DNA of 64,000 nucleotides from Orthonyx spaldingii (taxonomy: Eukaryota > Chordata > Aves > Passeriformes > Orthonychidae). Below the pieces are notes generated by a model. It saw nothing but the letters and a program-made list of their open reading frames with translations, did no database searches and was not told where the DNA came from. Location: contig VZTJ01000083.1 of the NCBI GenBank assembly GCA_013397795.1, positions 186,001 to 250,000 on the forward strand, given 5' to 3'. This document shows, in pieces, positions 31,407 to 44,212 of this stretch. Made by a program: the position numbers and the translations under genes. Every line of letters begins with the position of its first letter. The first letter of the stretch is position 1.

Positions 31407-33280
31407 AAAAGCTGAACTCACACTGAGCTGGGGCACTGCCAGTGTTTGATCCAGGAACTCAAGGGAAGTGGATGAGCTGGTGGGGAAGATGGACTGGGAC
31501 ATCTCTGGTGTCCTTCCTTGTGCTTCTCAGGGCAGAAGGGACCACGGCTCCTTCCAGTTTTGGACACAGCTTGAGTTTAAACAGAGGCTGTGTTTGCAGG
31601 GCTGCCCACAGCGTGAGGGAGCTGTTTGTGTTATGAACACACCAGGGACACGGTGTTAAAATCTGTGAGGTAAAACTGCTGCGGAGGGTCCGTGGGGCCA
31701 GCTGGGCTTACAGCCCATCTGCCCAGGGAGCCACGGCCCCGTCATGGGGCTGGGCTGTGGTTAAAGCAAATCTTGCCTTGTCAAGCGAGGTCAAACCACA
31801 CCGAGAGGTGCAGGATGTGGGAGAGGAACTCGTGTTTGCACGGCACCTCGGGCAAGGCAGTGGCTCTCCCCAGTCCTCCACAGGGACCTGGGTGCAGTGG
31901 TTTACCTCCCAGAAAAGATGTTCTGAGTCCCCCTGGGGCTGCCAGATGGGATTCCCAGCCTTCTACATGCCTGTGGGACCACTGGCTCTCTCTCAACAGC
32001 TCCCTGGAGAGCCCCTCTGTCCCCTGCTCTGTCCCACTGCCTGTCCCAGGGGAGGGCAGGAATCCTCACCCTGCTTTCAGGGCAGTGGGGAGCGTGTGTG
32101 CTTGTGTGTATGTGGGACAGAGGATGTGGTTTCTTGCCTGTGGAGCTGGTCCATGAGAGGAAGGGAGGCTTTGGTAACCTGTGGGAAGGACGATGTTTCC
32201 CTCTCGTGCTGGGCTTTGAGCAATTTCAGCACAGGGTGACACATAACGAAAGTGTCATCGCCTCCTGATTTCACTGTACAGAGATGTGCTGAAGCCAAGC
32301 CCTGCGGTGATGCTCCATCCCTGTTCACGAGCCTCCCTCCTGCTCCTGCCTCCCTTCTGCAGCCCAGCACGATGATGCGTTATTCAAAATCTCTGGGTGT
32401 TGACGTTCCCGCTCGCCTCAGCCTGTCCGGGGCTCTGGGCAGCCCTCGCTGCGGTTCAGCGCCGCTGCCGGAGCAGGGACCCGCTGCTGTGTCACCTCCG
32501 TGTTCCCACATGTGGGCGATGAGTCGGTTTCTTTCCCAGGATGGGGTGAGAGCCCATGGAGCCACGCGTACCCGCTGTGACGGGTGCAGGCAGAGAGGAT
32601 GCGATCCCCGCGTCCTGGCCGGCAGCTGCCCGCTCCTCCCGCACAGCTGTGCCGGCCACGCTCCCCTCGCCGCGAGGCACCCGCTCCTCCCAGCCACGGC
32701 CCCGCAGGAAGATTAGAAAGAGATTTCTTTTCAATGTATACAAGAATTCACAACTGTGAAGGGGAGACAAAAACATTCTTGAGCCGAGGGGACAATATTG
32801 TGCGAGGGAGGCCCGGGGGGGCTGCGGGATTACTGTAGCGCAGCCCAGGGTCGCCCCGCTTGCACCTGCTGTTTGCTGAAAGGCTGATGCTGAGCAACAA
32901 GCAGCTGATGCTGAGGCCCAGTTGTCAGCCTGAATGGGGGGAAAAAAGGCTGGAGCAGCGTGCTCGCCAAAGGGAAATGGCAGGCAGCCCAGTGCCGGCG
33001 GGAGGAGGGAGCTGGCGCTGGGGGGACGACAGCCGGCTCCCCCTTGGCACGTGGAGCTCCGGGCAGAAACGGAGGTGTGGGTCTGCCTGAGGATCTGTCA
33101 TTCCAAAGACATCCAGGCGAAAGGCAATGATCCTGAACCTCTGAAGAGCGTGAAGCTCTCCTCACCTGCTCGCTCCAGCCCTGAGCCGCCACAACGGGCA
33201 GAAGATGATGTCCCCACCGAACCTGAAACTGAAGTAGCGCTGCTGCAGGACACTGCCCTTGGCCACTGCTGTCTCCCAGG
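31407..33280. other. Intergenic, no gene seen
   Basis: This is moderately GC-rich unique sequence. A locally CpG-richer patch at about 32.4-33.0 kb is not strong enough to call a promoter. No exon was supported. Confidence 0.45.
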
Positions 33281-33512
33281 CAGGAGGAAAGGTACTTTTC
33301 AGGAATAATTTCTTCATGGAAAGTGTTGTCCAGCACTGTAATGGGCTGCCTGTGGAAGTGGTGGAGTCACCATCACTATAGGTGTTCAAGGAACAACTGG
33401 ACCTGGCACTCGGTGCTCTGGTCTGATTGACAAGGTGAGGATTGGTCACCGGTTGAACTGGATGATCGTGGACATCTTTTCCAACCTAAATAGTTCTGAG
33501 ATTCTCTGATCC
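33281..33512 (+). mobile_element. CR1 LINE 3' fragment
   Basis: The segment AATAATTTCTTCATGGAAAG...GTGGTGGAGTCACCATCACT...CTGGCACTCGGTGCTCTGGT...GATGATCGTGGACATCTTTT...GAGATTCTCTGAT matches the CR1 3' end in + orientation. Confidence 0.85.
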
Positions 33513-36500
33513 TGCTGTTTCTGCTCTCAGGCCCCACTCTGGTAGGGACAATGACAGCCAGATAGAGGTGCCCTGCAGCTCAAGGAGCAGAGTGGAACTT
33601 GGATCACTCAGTGTTGTCACACAGAGGTGCTGAGTCGCCTTGATCTCTCTGGGCTGTACAATGAGCACTGAATCGCCCTGCTCAGCTCATCCATGGAGCA
33701 TCACTTCTGTCCCCCGCACTGCCCACATGGGGCAGGGCAGAGAGAAAACGGAGTTTCCAAAGGGTGTCTGTGGGCTGAGGGGCTCGGCACAAGCACAGCC
33801 CCCTCTTGCATGGGACTGTCTGGTGGCAGAGCTGGGACTGCCCGGAGGGGGATTTTCCAGCCCTCTGCTGCAGCTGCCTTCCATAAGAGAGGCAGGAGTG
33901 TGTTTTCCTGCAGCTGTTGGCAGGATGGAAATAATCCACATGCCCTGGGTATCTGCAGGGTGAAGGGGGCTGTACTGGATCGATGTTCCCCCCCTGAGCC
34001 AGCCTGTGCCAGGGGCATTAGGAAACACGCAGTCTGTGTCCTCTCTGTGCCTTGTTGCAGAGCTTGGAGCTTCTCTGGAGGGACAACAAGCCCGGCGTTG
34101 GTCTGAATGAAAGGAAAGAGTGCTAGCTGCCTGGTCAGTCCAACGCAGAGGAGAAAAGCAAATGGTTATTTTGCAGCCCAACAGGGTCCCTGCTGTGATG
34201 TAGCGCCCGGGTGCTCCTGCTGGCATGAGGGAGCTGCACGGAGGGGATGGCCCGGCCCCACCCCTGCCGACCAGATACGCTCAGGAAATCCCCAGGGATG
34301 ATTTTTTTTTTTTCGCTTGGGCATAGCTGAAGCTTCCAGCACTGGGAGCTTCCGTGCAGCTCTCCCGGGCCCTGCTTCCCCAAGGAGCTGGCGTCACGTC
34401 AGCGCTGAACACGCTCGCCCGCGGCTGGTGTTCCCGAGAGCCGGCGTTTCCAACACGGCTCCGCAGAGCTTCCTCGTGGGACCATGAGGCGGTGCGCAAC
34501 GCAAGGCTCGTAGGATCTTTCCTGGATCTTTGTGGGGACCATCTCGTGCTCTGGGGGCAGCTCTGGCTCTCACATCCCTGCTGAGATGGGACGTCACTCC
34601 CTCTGCAGGGATCACCGTGCCCGTGGGAGTAGCCAGGATCCGCCTGGGATGTGGTGCTGATTTCTACCTCGCAGAGGCGGCTGTGTTGCAGCACGCAGGA
34701 GCACCCACCCTCCTGTATACTTACTCAGCATGTTTTGGAAAACTGGAAGTCTTCCTGCAGCTTCCACATGCTGCTATTGTACTTAGAAAACCTCCTTCAT
34801 CTCTATTTTCTCCGTGGAAGCATCTCCTGGAAGCCATAGGCAGGATCGAGCCTGTTTTGCCTGGTGTCCTTTCCACACAGGTCAGAACCTCAGCACCCTG
34901 AGTGCCCCAAAACTGCTGCTGGCAGCATGTTGGGTCCACCTTCCTCTGCTGCCAGTCCTGGATCTAGCTGGAGGTGAACATCCTCAGAGTGATGGGAATC
35001 CTCAGGGACAGGAATCCTTTGCCTCCTGCTTTTTGCTTGATTGCCTTTGCTCCCAAGCTGGGGTGCACTGGAGGGAGGCTGTGCTCTGGCATGGAGCTCA
35101 TGCCAGGGAGCCGTCAGGAGCCACAGACAGGCAGATGATTGAAAAGCCAACATGCTCCAGCAGGGCTGGTTTGAGTTGCAAAAAAGCTGGTTTTGGCGAA
35201 ATGCAAAAAATGCTGCAAGTTCAGGCAGCTCCCACCCCTGGGCTGTGGTTTGCGAGGGCAGGGGTGGCACTGAGCCCCCAAAACTCAGGTTCTTGGAAGG
35301 GCACAGGGCAGAAACAGCCACAGCATCCCTTGGGAAGAGAGGGTTCATGAATTAGCAAACTCTTGGGATTCCATAGCAGCTGTGAGTTTGCCAAGGGAAT
35401 TTTTTTACCCCTGCCAGGTGAGCACCTTCCCCACTGGAAGGGATAGGGCCGTTCTAAGGGGTTAAGTAACTTGCCCAAGATCACCAGGGTTGTCTGTAGC
35501 AGAGAAGAGCAAAAATCCTGTGGGCTCCTGAGTCACCATCATTTTTGACCCATCTCATGATTAAAAAATGCAGTTTGGTGCTTCTGGGTCTGGATTTGGT
35601 GTCCAACCATCAAAGATTATCAAGCCTTTCTCTGTGGAACTGAAGCATGTTTTAAATGCTCAACATATTCCCTTCTCTCCCAGAGCCCCAGGATAACCCA
35701 AACAGGCTCATTTCTGCTACAGGTGGACCTAGACCAAAGTCAGCCTCATTTTCCTCTCCCTGCCTGATATTGGCGTGGGATAAAGAGGCAGAAAAGCCCC
35801 AGACCAGCCAAAAAGAAGCAATGAGCACAGACTGCATGGAGGCAAGTCACTGCTGTCCTCAGACCAGTGTCTTGAATTGCTGCATCTCTTCTGCCTGTGC
35901 CCAAAGAGCTGATCCCAGGTGACTCCAGTGGACAATGTCATTTAAATCAATTATCTCCCTATTTGGAGCCATCCACCCTCTCCCTCCTTCACTGTACAGC
36001 CACGAGCCCCATAATTTATTCATCCTCGGCTGCACTTAAACATCTGCTCCCCTGCCATTTGAGTTTGGCAGAGCATTAGCTTTAAAATTTCATGAAACAT
36101 AGTGCAGGTGGCAAAATCAGGAATTAAGGATTATAATCATGGCAAAGATGGGTTGGTGAGCCGGCTCAGGACAAGAGACGCCAGGAGAGCTCCTGGGGAT
36201 TTAATGCCCCTCAGGTGTTCAAATCACATTTTTGTTCCCTTTGCCCAAAGGTTGGGGGGATTTTTATATCCCCACTGCTCTTAGGTGGATGTTAAAGTGA
36301 AGGGAGCATCTCGTGCTCATTGCTTCGCAGGTTTTTTTGCTGCTGTTGCTGCCACAAAATTTTTCAGGCCAGGGAATTGTTTTTGAAGGGTGATGTGTCC
36401 CCTGAAAGGTGCCCGAAGACCTCTTTGCCCACCAAATTGGGATTATCAGAGTTTAATGATATCCTCCACCCCGGCCGTGCTTGTGGGAAGAAGGAACCAC

Positions 36501-36989
36501 ACTGGAGCCATGCCACAGTTCCCTCTCCAGCCCTAGGGATGGGCTACAAAATAGGGATGAGGTGCTGGAGCAATGCTGGTTTTACGAAAAAATCGGAAAT
36601 CCATGTGTCCCCAATCCCTGCTTTCAGCACAGAGCCACAAGCCTCTAAAACATGTTGGTTATCCGCAGTGGTTCCCTGTGTTTATAGCTAATGAAGAGAG
36701 CTTTGGAAAGAAAATATTTGCTTTAGCAATTCCTCTTTCATCTATTAACCCAGTTTCCATCGTCGTGCGGAGCTGGGTCGGAGGGACAGAGGAGCAGGAG
36801 GGCGGGCAGGGGGCTGGCTGGGGAGGTTAGAGGGAATTGAGAGACCTCTGTGCCTCTGGATCTGGCACTGGTGATGCTGAAGAGCTTCGGGATCCAGCAG
36901 TTTCTGAGCCATCAGACATCCTGCCCTGCAGAGGAGGGAATCAACTCCTACTCCTCTTCCCAAGTATTAAGAGCAAGACCAAGGGGATT
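33513..36989. other. Intergenic, no gene seen (contains the MIR-like core)
   Basis: Unique sequence. Apart from the MIR-like core at 35457-35534, no gene, RNA or recent repeat was recognised. Short open frames occur on both strands with no splice-compatible continuation that I could trust. Confidence 0.45.
35457..35534 (+). mobile_element. Ancient MIR-like amniote SINE core fragment
   Basis: The segment GTTAAGTAACTTGCCCAAGA followed by TCACCAGG, TGTCTGTAGCAGAG and CTCCTGAGTC matches the conserved core of MIR-type, CORE-SINE-derived elements as I remember them. Fragments of these predate the mammal-sauropsid split. It is heavily decayed outside the core. A chance match is unlikely given the ordered blocks, but only an alignment would settle the subfamily. 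Confidence 0.65.
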
Positions 36990-37039
36990 ATTTAGTGCTC
37001 GGCTGTGCTTTGATGCCTGGGAAGCTTCTGGAGTGCGGG

Positions 37040-37265
37040 GGGTTTTAGATCTATTGAAGCACCTGGCAGATAACCAGGTGATAAAAGAGCCAGCGTGGGT
37101 TTGTCACACAGAGATCACATCAAACCCCTTGAATTCCCCTCTTTCCTGAGCAAACTGAATGTGTGGATGAAGGAGCCGCCACAAATGAGACATATCCTGA
37201 CTTTAGGAAGGCTTCAGACCTCGTGTGACATTTTGGGAAGGAAACAAGGCTGTCTGGGCTCGACA
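37040..37265 (+). mobile_element. Decayed CR1/L3-type LINE reverse-transcriptase fragment
   Basis: The segment GATAACCAGGTGATAAAAGA, GCCAGCGTGGGTTTGTCAC, ATCACATCAAACC, GTGTGGATGAAGG, ATATCCTGACTTTAGGAAGG and CTTCAGACCT follows the order of the LINE reverse-transcriptase region that encodes the QHGF...CxTNL and YLDFSKAFD motifs. It carries several frame breaks and is much older than the 3'-end CR1 copies elsewhere in the window. Confidence 0.6.
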
Positions 37266-39842
37266 CAGACCCACTGCGCTGCATGGCTTGCTGGAAAATT
37301 CCCAAAGGCACGGCCAAGCTCCAGCCTTGGCAGCATCCTGAGGGGCTTCCCTCCTTCCCTCCTGTTTGGTCCCCTGCCTTCAATCTCCCTGGATCAAGGG
37401 TGTTGTTTTAAAGAGAGGGACCGGTCAGCTCTCCAAATCCAGGCCCTGTGCAGCAGGAAGGATTTGCCTGGATGCCACCAACCCTCAGTGCTGGGTGAGG
37501 AGGCACCAGTGCGGGCAGTCCATGGCTGTGCAGGTTCTAATGTGACAGAGAACAGCACAAAGAGGTTTGGTACAGAGATGATCCATTCAGACCCAAATTT
37601 AGGGCAAGGCATAGAAGTGAACATGCACTGATGGAATTTTCAGGTTAGGCTTTGAAGTCTTAAGGATAGGAGTAAGGGAGGAGCCATCTCCAAGGGTTTG
37701 GGGTTTCCTTTTTATTGGGTTTATAAAAGGAAAACAAGTGGGGGGAAAGAGGGTGACTTTTAACCAGTTTTATCTCCCCAGGTTTGGACAAGGCTCCCAT
37801 CAGGACCTGCCTTGTTCCCCATTTTAGCTTTGCAAGTTCATACAGCTCTGGATTCTCACAGCACAAACTGAACTTTACACTCTAAGTGACACTTTTTAGC
37901 AACTTTTCCTCCCTTTTATGGGACACGGGCTGGCTGGAACCTGTACCAGCCTTCTCAGCAGACCAGTGCCCTGATTCCCCCTGCTTTTGGGGATAAGGCA
38001 GGGCTGGGGCAAACTGACCACAGTAATGGAATAAGGAGGATTTATCAGGGTTGCAGCTCTCAGGTGAAGTTTGGGATGTTCTTACCACACCAGCCCCTTG
38101 CACCCAAATGCATCCTCAGCACACCCCGGGGATTTTTGTACTTTAGAAGTCTCCACTAGATCCTGCCTAAGTCCAGGCACAGACTCAGGGCTGTGAGGAG
38201 CCCTGGGGTGGGTTCCTGGGCAGGAAGCCTGTTTTGGGGTGTCACTGGAGGTGAGGAGCTGGGGACTGCAGGATGGGACCTGGATGGGGATGGGCAATAG
38301 TGGCAAAGGTTGTAAATAGGACAAACCCAGTGGGACTACCAGTACCTGAGGACCCCAAGCACACTACAAGTACAGATCCAGCACTTCCAGGTACCCCCAG
38401 TGAGCCAGGCTTGCCCAGGGCTTCATTTCCAATTCAGAAACCAGGTCCCTGCCAGTGCGGAGCTGTCACTTGGATGGAGTGATCCCTAACTTCCCTGGCT
38501 AATTGTCAAAGCACAGCACTCAATCCAGGGCACTCCTCCCTCGGGAAAGTGGCTTCTCCTACCTGAACTGGCAGGAGAGCAGCCCCAGGAATTGGGAACA
38601 TTGCATCATTCCCATGGCAACAGCTTGGGAGGCTGCGAATGGAGAATTATGACTTTGTTCCCCGTTCTGGCATGAGGAGAAGCTGGGCTTTACGGGATTA
38701 AGCAGATCCCAGCTCAAACATCCAGGGTACCACTGGAGGGAATAATGAATAGTAATAGCAGAATAAATGGGTTTTGATCCAAGGCTCTGTCCAAACAGTA
38801 TGAACAACCCACTTTGTTTAAGTTTGGTCAGTTTCCAGACTGAGTGTGAACCCATTAGGGGTTTCTGAGCTGGGACAGGAGCAAGGCTGTGCCACCATTC
38901 CCTTCATGGACTCTTCTGAGGAATAAACTGGTCATTAAATTTGAGGCCAAGAGTGATCACTATCATCCAGGGTCTCCTGAATCAAAGTTCTTTTTACTCC
39001 AGGCACCTTTGTATCTCAAAATAGCAGAAATCTTCGCACTGTACAAATACTTTGGTGGACTACAAATCCTCATGTGAGGATCTAATGAGAATATTTGGGT
39101 TAATGACTATTTTTGCAAGGGCTGCAGCAGCCAGGACATTGGGATAAGCCTGTGGGTGAGCCCAGGGTTGTGGCCACCCGCAGCCATGGGACCCACATCC
39201 TCCTCTGCAGCAGCTCCCCCTTTGTCCTTTACTCTTGTCATCCCTCTTCCCCCATCCCATGGGAAGATCCTGCCTTTGGACATGCATGCAGCACCTCAGC
39301 ATTGATGGCTGTGGTGGCTCTGCCTGATTTCCAGCTTTTGAGCATGGCTGTTCCTCCCCTGCTATGGTGTTTTTCTGTGCTCTCCCCACAGTGCCAGCAC
39401 TTGCTCGACCATCAGTCCCCTGACAGCCCTGTGCAGCCTTCAAAACCCATCCAGTGTTTCAAAGCCTGGAGGAAATGGTGGGCTGACCCTTCCTTTTTTC
39501 CTTTTCTTTTTCTCTCTCGCTGCTATCAAACAACCGTGAGGAAAGATGTGGGAAAGGAAATTAAGGAGGTGCTGCCCACCTGGGGCACAATGTTTTCCCC
39601 AGCCAATTGCACATCCTCCAGATCCATCCCCAACCCAGATGACTCTCCACAGCCACTCCAAATCCCTGAGCACTGCCTGATGTACTTCCCACAGGAGAAA
39701 CCATCGCCGGACAAACCCTCCTTTGCTCCCGTCTCTCCCTTTCTGAGTATTTGTTATTTTAAGCCAACCCCTCAGGGATTCAATTTCTGTGCAGAATGTG
39801 GGGATTTAGCGACACAGCCCATGTTAATGCTAATAGGATTAT
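37266..39842. other. Intergenic, no gene seen
   Basis: Unique sequence. The longest open frame (39113-39847, 244 codons) begins at a non-ATG codon, runs into a CR1 copy and shows no recognisable domain, so it is not called as a gene. Confidence 0.45.
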
Positions 39843-39950
39843 CATAGAATCATGGAATCGTTTAGGTTGGAAAAGACCTTTCAGACCATCGAGTCCAACC
39901 GTTCCCCCAGCACTACCAAGGCCAGCACTAACCCAGGGCCCTACGTGGGA
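39843..39950 (-). mobile_element. CR1 LINE 3' fragment
   Basis: The + strand reads ATCATAGAATCATGGAATCG, then GGTTGGAAAAGACC, then ATCGAGTCCAACCGTTCC. This is the reverse complement of the CR1 3' end, including its terminal octamer-like repeat. Confidence 0.88.
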
Positions 39951-42323
39951 GATTTGCACGGGGAAACTCCAAACCTTCCCGCCGGGTGCCTGATGTATGA
40001 CCAACAAGGGATGGAGCTGCAGCAGCTTCAGACTGTGAGTATTCAGCCCAAATTCACTGCCCGACTTGTGGGAGGAGGCAGAGGTTAACAGATACGTGTG
40101 TGTGTGTATTTTCCCCCAACACTGAGATGTTGTTATTGTCTTAATGAAGATTTTCCTGATGTCCCACAAAAAGCCCACAGAGATATTAGTTCCTTCTTGT
40201 GCTGATCTTGCCTCCAGCTACTGAAAGTAAAGAATGAAATGTAGTGTTTTTAATGGCATGGATTTCATAAGATGGTGGTGAGTAAAGATCTTTATTGTGT
40301 AGTGATCATTTTTTATATATTACAACACAAATAGGAAATAATTTTACACTACAGTCTGTCCTAATTAATTATTTTGTTTTACAACATTACTTTTTATGGT
40401 AACAGGTAAACAATACTTTTTAAGGTAACAAATGGTGTTTTTCAGTTTTGACAGGTTTAGTAGTTTATAGGTTCACAATGCATTCTTTCCACTTCCCTTG
40501 TGACCAGGATGGTTTTTACTGGTCCCAGGGTTTCTTCTGGACCAGAGACAGAAGGTCACTTTGGTTTTCAAGGCCTGTTGCTCTGCTACTTATATCCTGT
40601 AACTCCACAATGAAAAACAACCCTCAGGCTGGAAACATCTCTGAATGGGACTCTGGGTGGGCCTCAGGGTGCTGGACATCTTTGGGAGCGTGGGGACAAG
40701 GAAAGGGTAAAACATCCAGGAGTGACATTTCCTGTGCAGACAGGAAAATAGGAATGTCCCTGTGTCGCTGTGCTGGCAGGAGTGTGAAGGAGCAGACACA
40801 TCTCCCCCACTGAGGAATGTCCCTGTCCCCATGTCCATGTGCTGGCACGAGCTCCCACCCACCTGAGGGACGCAAAAGAGAGATGAAGATTTCCTGCTGA
40901 TGCAGCTGTTTCCTCTGGAAATGCAGACCGGCTGAGCAGTGCCTTTGGGATTTCTTATTAGGTTTTTCCTGTATTAATTCTGTGCAAGGGGTTGTACAAG
41001 CAGCCGTGGGTTTGTTCCCACTGATTTTTCCAAGCTGCCCACAGCTGAAATGTTTGCCCCAGCCCAACAACCCGCAGTGGGGCGAAGGACCGGCGCTGGT
41101 CCTGCCGCAGCCCATCCCACAGCACAGACGGTCCCATAATTGCTGCTTGCTTTCCCATCCTGACTTTCTGGGACATGTGTTTTGCATTGCGATCCCTGCA
41201 GCCTCCCTGGTTTTGTGAATCACACTTCATAAAAGAATGGCTACCTTGGGAACGCGAGGCAGGACATTTATCCTTCCTGTGCATGCGAGTTTGTCACTCT
41301 CTGCCACAGCCCAGCTCATAAAGCAGAGTCCTTGCTTTTAATCCTGATTTTTGCAATATATTGAAGTACACACATTCACCTCCATCCACCATAACACTCA
41401 GGGATGTTCTTAACTCTTAGTCCTGTGATTTTCTGCCTTCATTTAATCCAGTCTCATTCCCTGACTGTGCTGGTCCCCACTGAGCTCTTCTCGTTGTCCC
41501 TCTGTTTTTTCCCTCCATCAGTAAATTATATGTATTTTATCTATTATATATTCCTTACGAAAGCACTTTAAAGTGCTAAGATGAGAGGTGAAATAAGAAA
41601 TAGAACACAGCAATCCCCTTTCGTTTGCTGAACTTCCTTGACACTGCTGCTTTGTAGACAGTATTGGATATAAACAGCATGAACTTTTCTAAAACTAAAA
41701 TAAATGAAATAAATGATAAATTAAACCTTAGTAGCAGCAATGGGACCAAAAAGCTGCAGATGATTCCCTGAGACCCAAATACAGCAATTTGGATTTTGCC
41801 AGGCAGGTAATGAGATCCTGTATGACACCTCTGTGCTGGCAGAGCCCTCTCCGCCAGCCCGAATCCCTCCTGGTTTCTTGCGAAGGAAAAAGGGGAATAT
41901 TTCACCCAGCTGAAAATGAGCAAATGCTGATGTTTAAACAGAAATCTCGGAGGAAGCTGCCTGTGTAACCACAGCTGGTTTGCTGCAGACCTGAACACTC
42001 ACAGCCAATTTGCTTTTTTGGTGTAATAGAACTCCAAGTCAGTCCATGGAGCTCCACCAGGGATTCATTCGGCCTTTTGCAGTTACAGGGTTAACCCTGG
42101 AAGGGGCAAAGAAAGAAGGGCACCAGCAAAACTCATCTCTTGGCCAGCAAGCCAGTGCAGCACCAGCACCTTTCCTGCAGAGACATCAGGAGGGATGGGA
42201 TCACACACCTGGATTTGGGGATGTTTCTTGGTGGGGGAGATGCCTGGAAAAGGCAGGATCCCCATGGGATGCAGCTGGGATGTGCTGGATTAAAGACTTT
42301 TTAACCCTGTCCTGTCGCTGCAG
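39951..42323. other. Intergenic, AT-rich patch at 40.25-40.44 kb, no gene seen
   Basis: It contains a low-GC segment (about 40250-40440) with TTTTTATATATTA-type sequence and otherwise ordinary unique DNA. No repeat or gene was recognised. Confidence 0.45.
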
Positions 42324-42408
42324 CTAGACAGGGGCCACATAAAGACCCAACTGCAGGGATCCAAGGATGGGGTTATCCCGATCTGCGGCCACGAGGCTGT
42401 TTGGGAAG
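42324..42408 (+). other. Unidentified exon-like segment A
   Basis: An 85-bp open segment is bounded by a good acceptor (CCTGTCGCTGCAG) and a usable donor (GGGAAG/GTGGGG). In phase 0 it reads LDRGHIKTQLQGSKDG followed by VIPICGHEAVWE and leaves one base (G). I do not recognise the protein. Open length alone is weak evidence; interest comes from phase agreement with segment B. Confidence 0.25.
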
Positions 42409-43020
42409 GTGGGGCTGGCCATCCTCCCCCTCACAGATGTGCCGGGCTCTCCCCTGCAGCCAAGTCCTTCCCTGAGGCCCGGCCGAGGAACCAGTCGGTG
42501 CAGGATCCTCCACACTGCTGCTCTTAGTGTGTGAGCTTACTCGGATTAAGGCTGTTGCTTAAGCTCCCATGCCTGTTTGCAAGCTGCCGGTGGAATGGGA
42601 GCTTTCCATCGGTTTGTGGCTGTGCAGGAAGCTCTGGTGTTCCCAGGGATGCACTGCCTCCCCACTCAGGTTAAAAGGAGGTGCTGCCAGGCTCCTGCCA
42701 GCACGGACACTGGAGCTGTAGGTTCCCTTTCTCTGTCCTTGCAGCACTGCTGGGGGATTTTCCCTCTTGGATTTCCTGTGACTTTTTAAAACTCACCACA
42801 GTTGTTCCTGAAGGTCAGAGAGCTCTGAGAGAGCTCTGGGTGAGCAGCGCAGACACTCTTCTCCCAGCCTGACCTGCAGTGAGATGCTGGGACTCTTCCC
42901 CAATCTCCTGTGGGACAAAGAAAGTTTTTACTCCTGAAACTCACAGAAAATGCAAAGATCCTTCTCCCTGTTTTCCCCTGTATTAATGGTGAAATCCTCT
43001 TTTTCCTTCTTTCTGTTTAG

Positions 43021-43160
43021 CACTGGCTCAGCGGCATGTGCCTTTCCCACCCCAGTACCTGGAGGCGAGGGGTGCAATGAGGGACAATCCCCTAATCCCT
43101 GCTGGTTCCTGGCCCAGCTCCCCCACAGCCATGGGGCTTTACAACCCCTTTTACCAACAG
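43021..43160 (+). other. Unidentified exon-like segment B
   Basis: A 140-bp open segment follows a strong acceptor (TTTCCTTCTTTCTGTTTAG) and ends at donor CAACAG/GTACCC. It begins with CA, which completes the G left by segment A as Ala. It then reads LAQRHVPFPPQYLEARGAM, RDNPLIPAGSWPSSPTAM, GLYNPFYQQ and ends in phase 0. The composition looks protein-like. No family was recognised, and neither a start nor a terminal exon could be fixed. Confidence 0.3.
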
Positions 43161-44212
43161 GTACCCCTTTTACCTCAGCAAGGGGCTGCCACAGCCCAAA
43201 TTGTGAGCTGGGGACAAAGATCCTTGTTGTGCTGCTGTTCAGGCAGTCTACAGGCTGCATGTTATCCCTTTCCCAAAAAACAGGCCAGAACTTGGGGTAG
43301 GAAGATCTGGTGTCGGGGCTTTGGTGGTTTGTTCTTCCCAGTTAATGAGGGGAGAACAAGTCCAAATGCTGTGTCTCAGCTGTGCTGCTGCCTGACACGC
43401 TGGAGCCGGGCAGACACACAGACATATTGTTCTGGAATCAGCAATTAGCTTCCCATTTTCCCCCCTCATCCTTCCGAGAAAGGGACGAGGAAAGGCCCCA
43501 CTTCAGAATAAATTAGTTTCTCAAAAGAGAGGGAGCTCTGCAGATGGCTCCGTTGTGCTTCCCACTCTTGTGCAGCTCTGGAGCACACAGTTCCCCATCC
43601 TAAACCTGTCCCTTGTCCAGATGTTCTCCTGTTCCAAACACCTGGAAGAGGGAAGGTGGCCTCACCTCCACTTCCCCAAAAAGCAGCTGTTAAATGATAC
43701 TTGTTATCAAACTTCAGCATGAATTTTGCCCAAGTGTTTCCCTCTGGAGCACTGTGACACTGTGGGTTTACTGCTTGAGTTGCAGGGTGGTTTCAGAGCT
43801 TCAGAGTTCCCAGCTGCTTCACTTTTCTGCTCCAAATATCATTCTGTTTAGCTATGGGAGTCTGAGGTGGTAGATTTTGAAAACCACTTGAACACATCTA
43901 ACAACTGGAATAAGTGTGCTCTGTATAACACCAAAACTGAACTCACTCTGATCTCAGGGTCCTGTGGTTTCCCTCCTGTTCCTGTGGCTCACAGCAAAGG
44001 GAAGAACTCCAATAAAATATCATTTTTAGGGAACAGTTTGGCAGCAATATGAGCTGCCTTCACTTTTCAGGTGCGGAGCAGCTCTGGTCTGAGGAGACAG
44101 AACCTTTGAGCTTGTGGAGTGGCTCTTGGTGATGTCCAGCTGCATTAAATAGAGCCTGGAAAAGTCTCATCCAAAGGTTGCATTTCTAAAGGGCAGCAGT
44201 GAAATGGGGTTA
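43161..44212. other. Intergenic, no gene seen
   Basis: Several weak acceptor and donor pairs occur here, but no continuation of the exon-like segments could be preferred over chance. Confidence 0.4.

Noticed and set aside
39113..39847. 244-codon open frame as a gene
   Set aside because: It starts at a non-ATG codon, has no recognisable domain, runs into a CR1 copy and lacks upstream promoter features. Such length can occur by chance in moderately GC-rich DNA.
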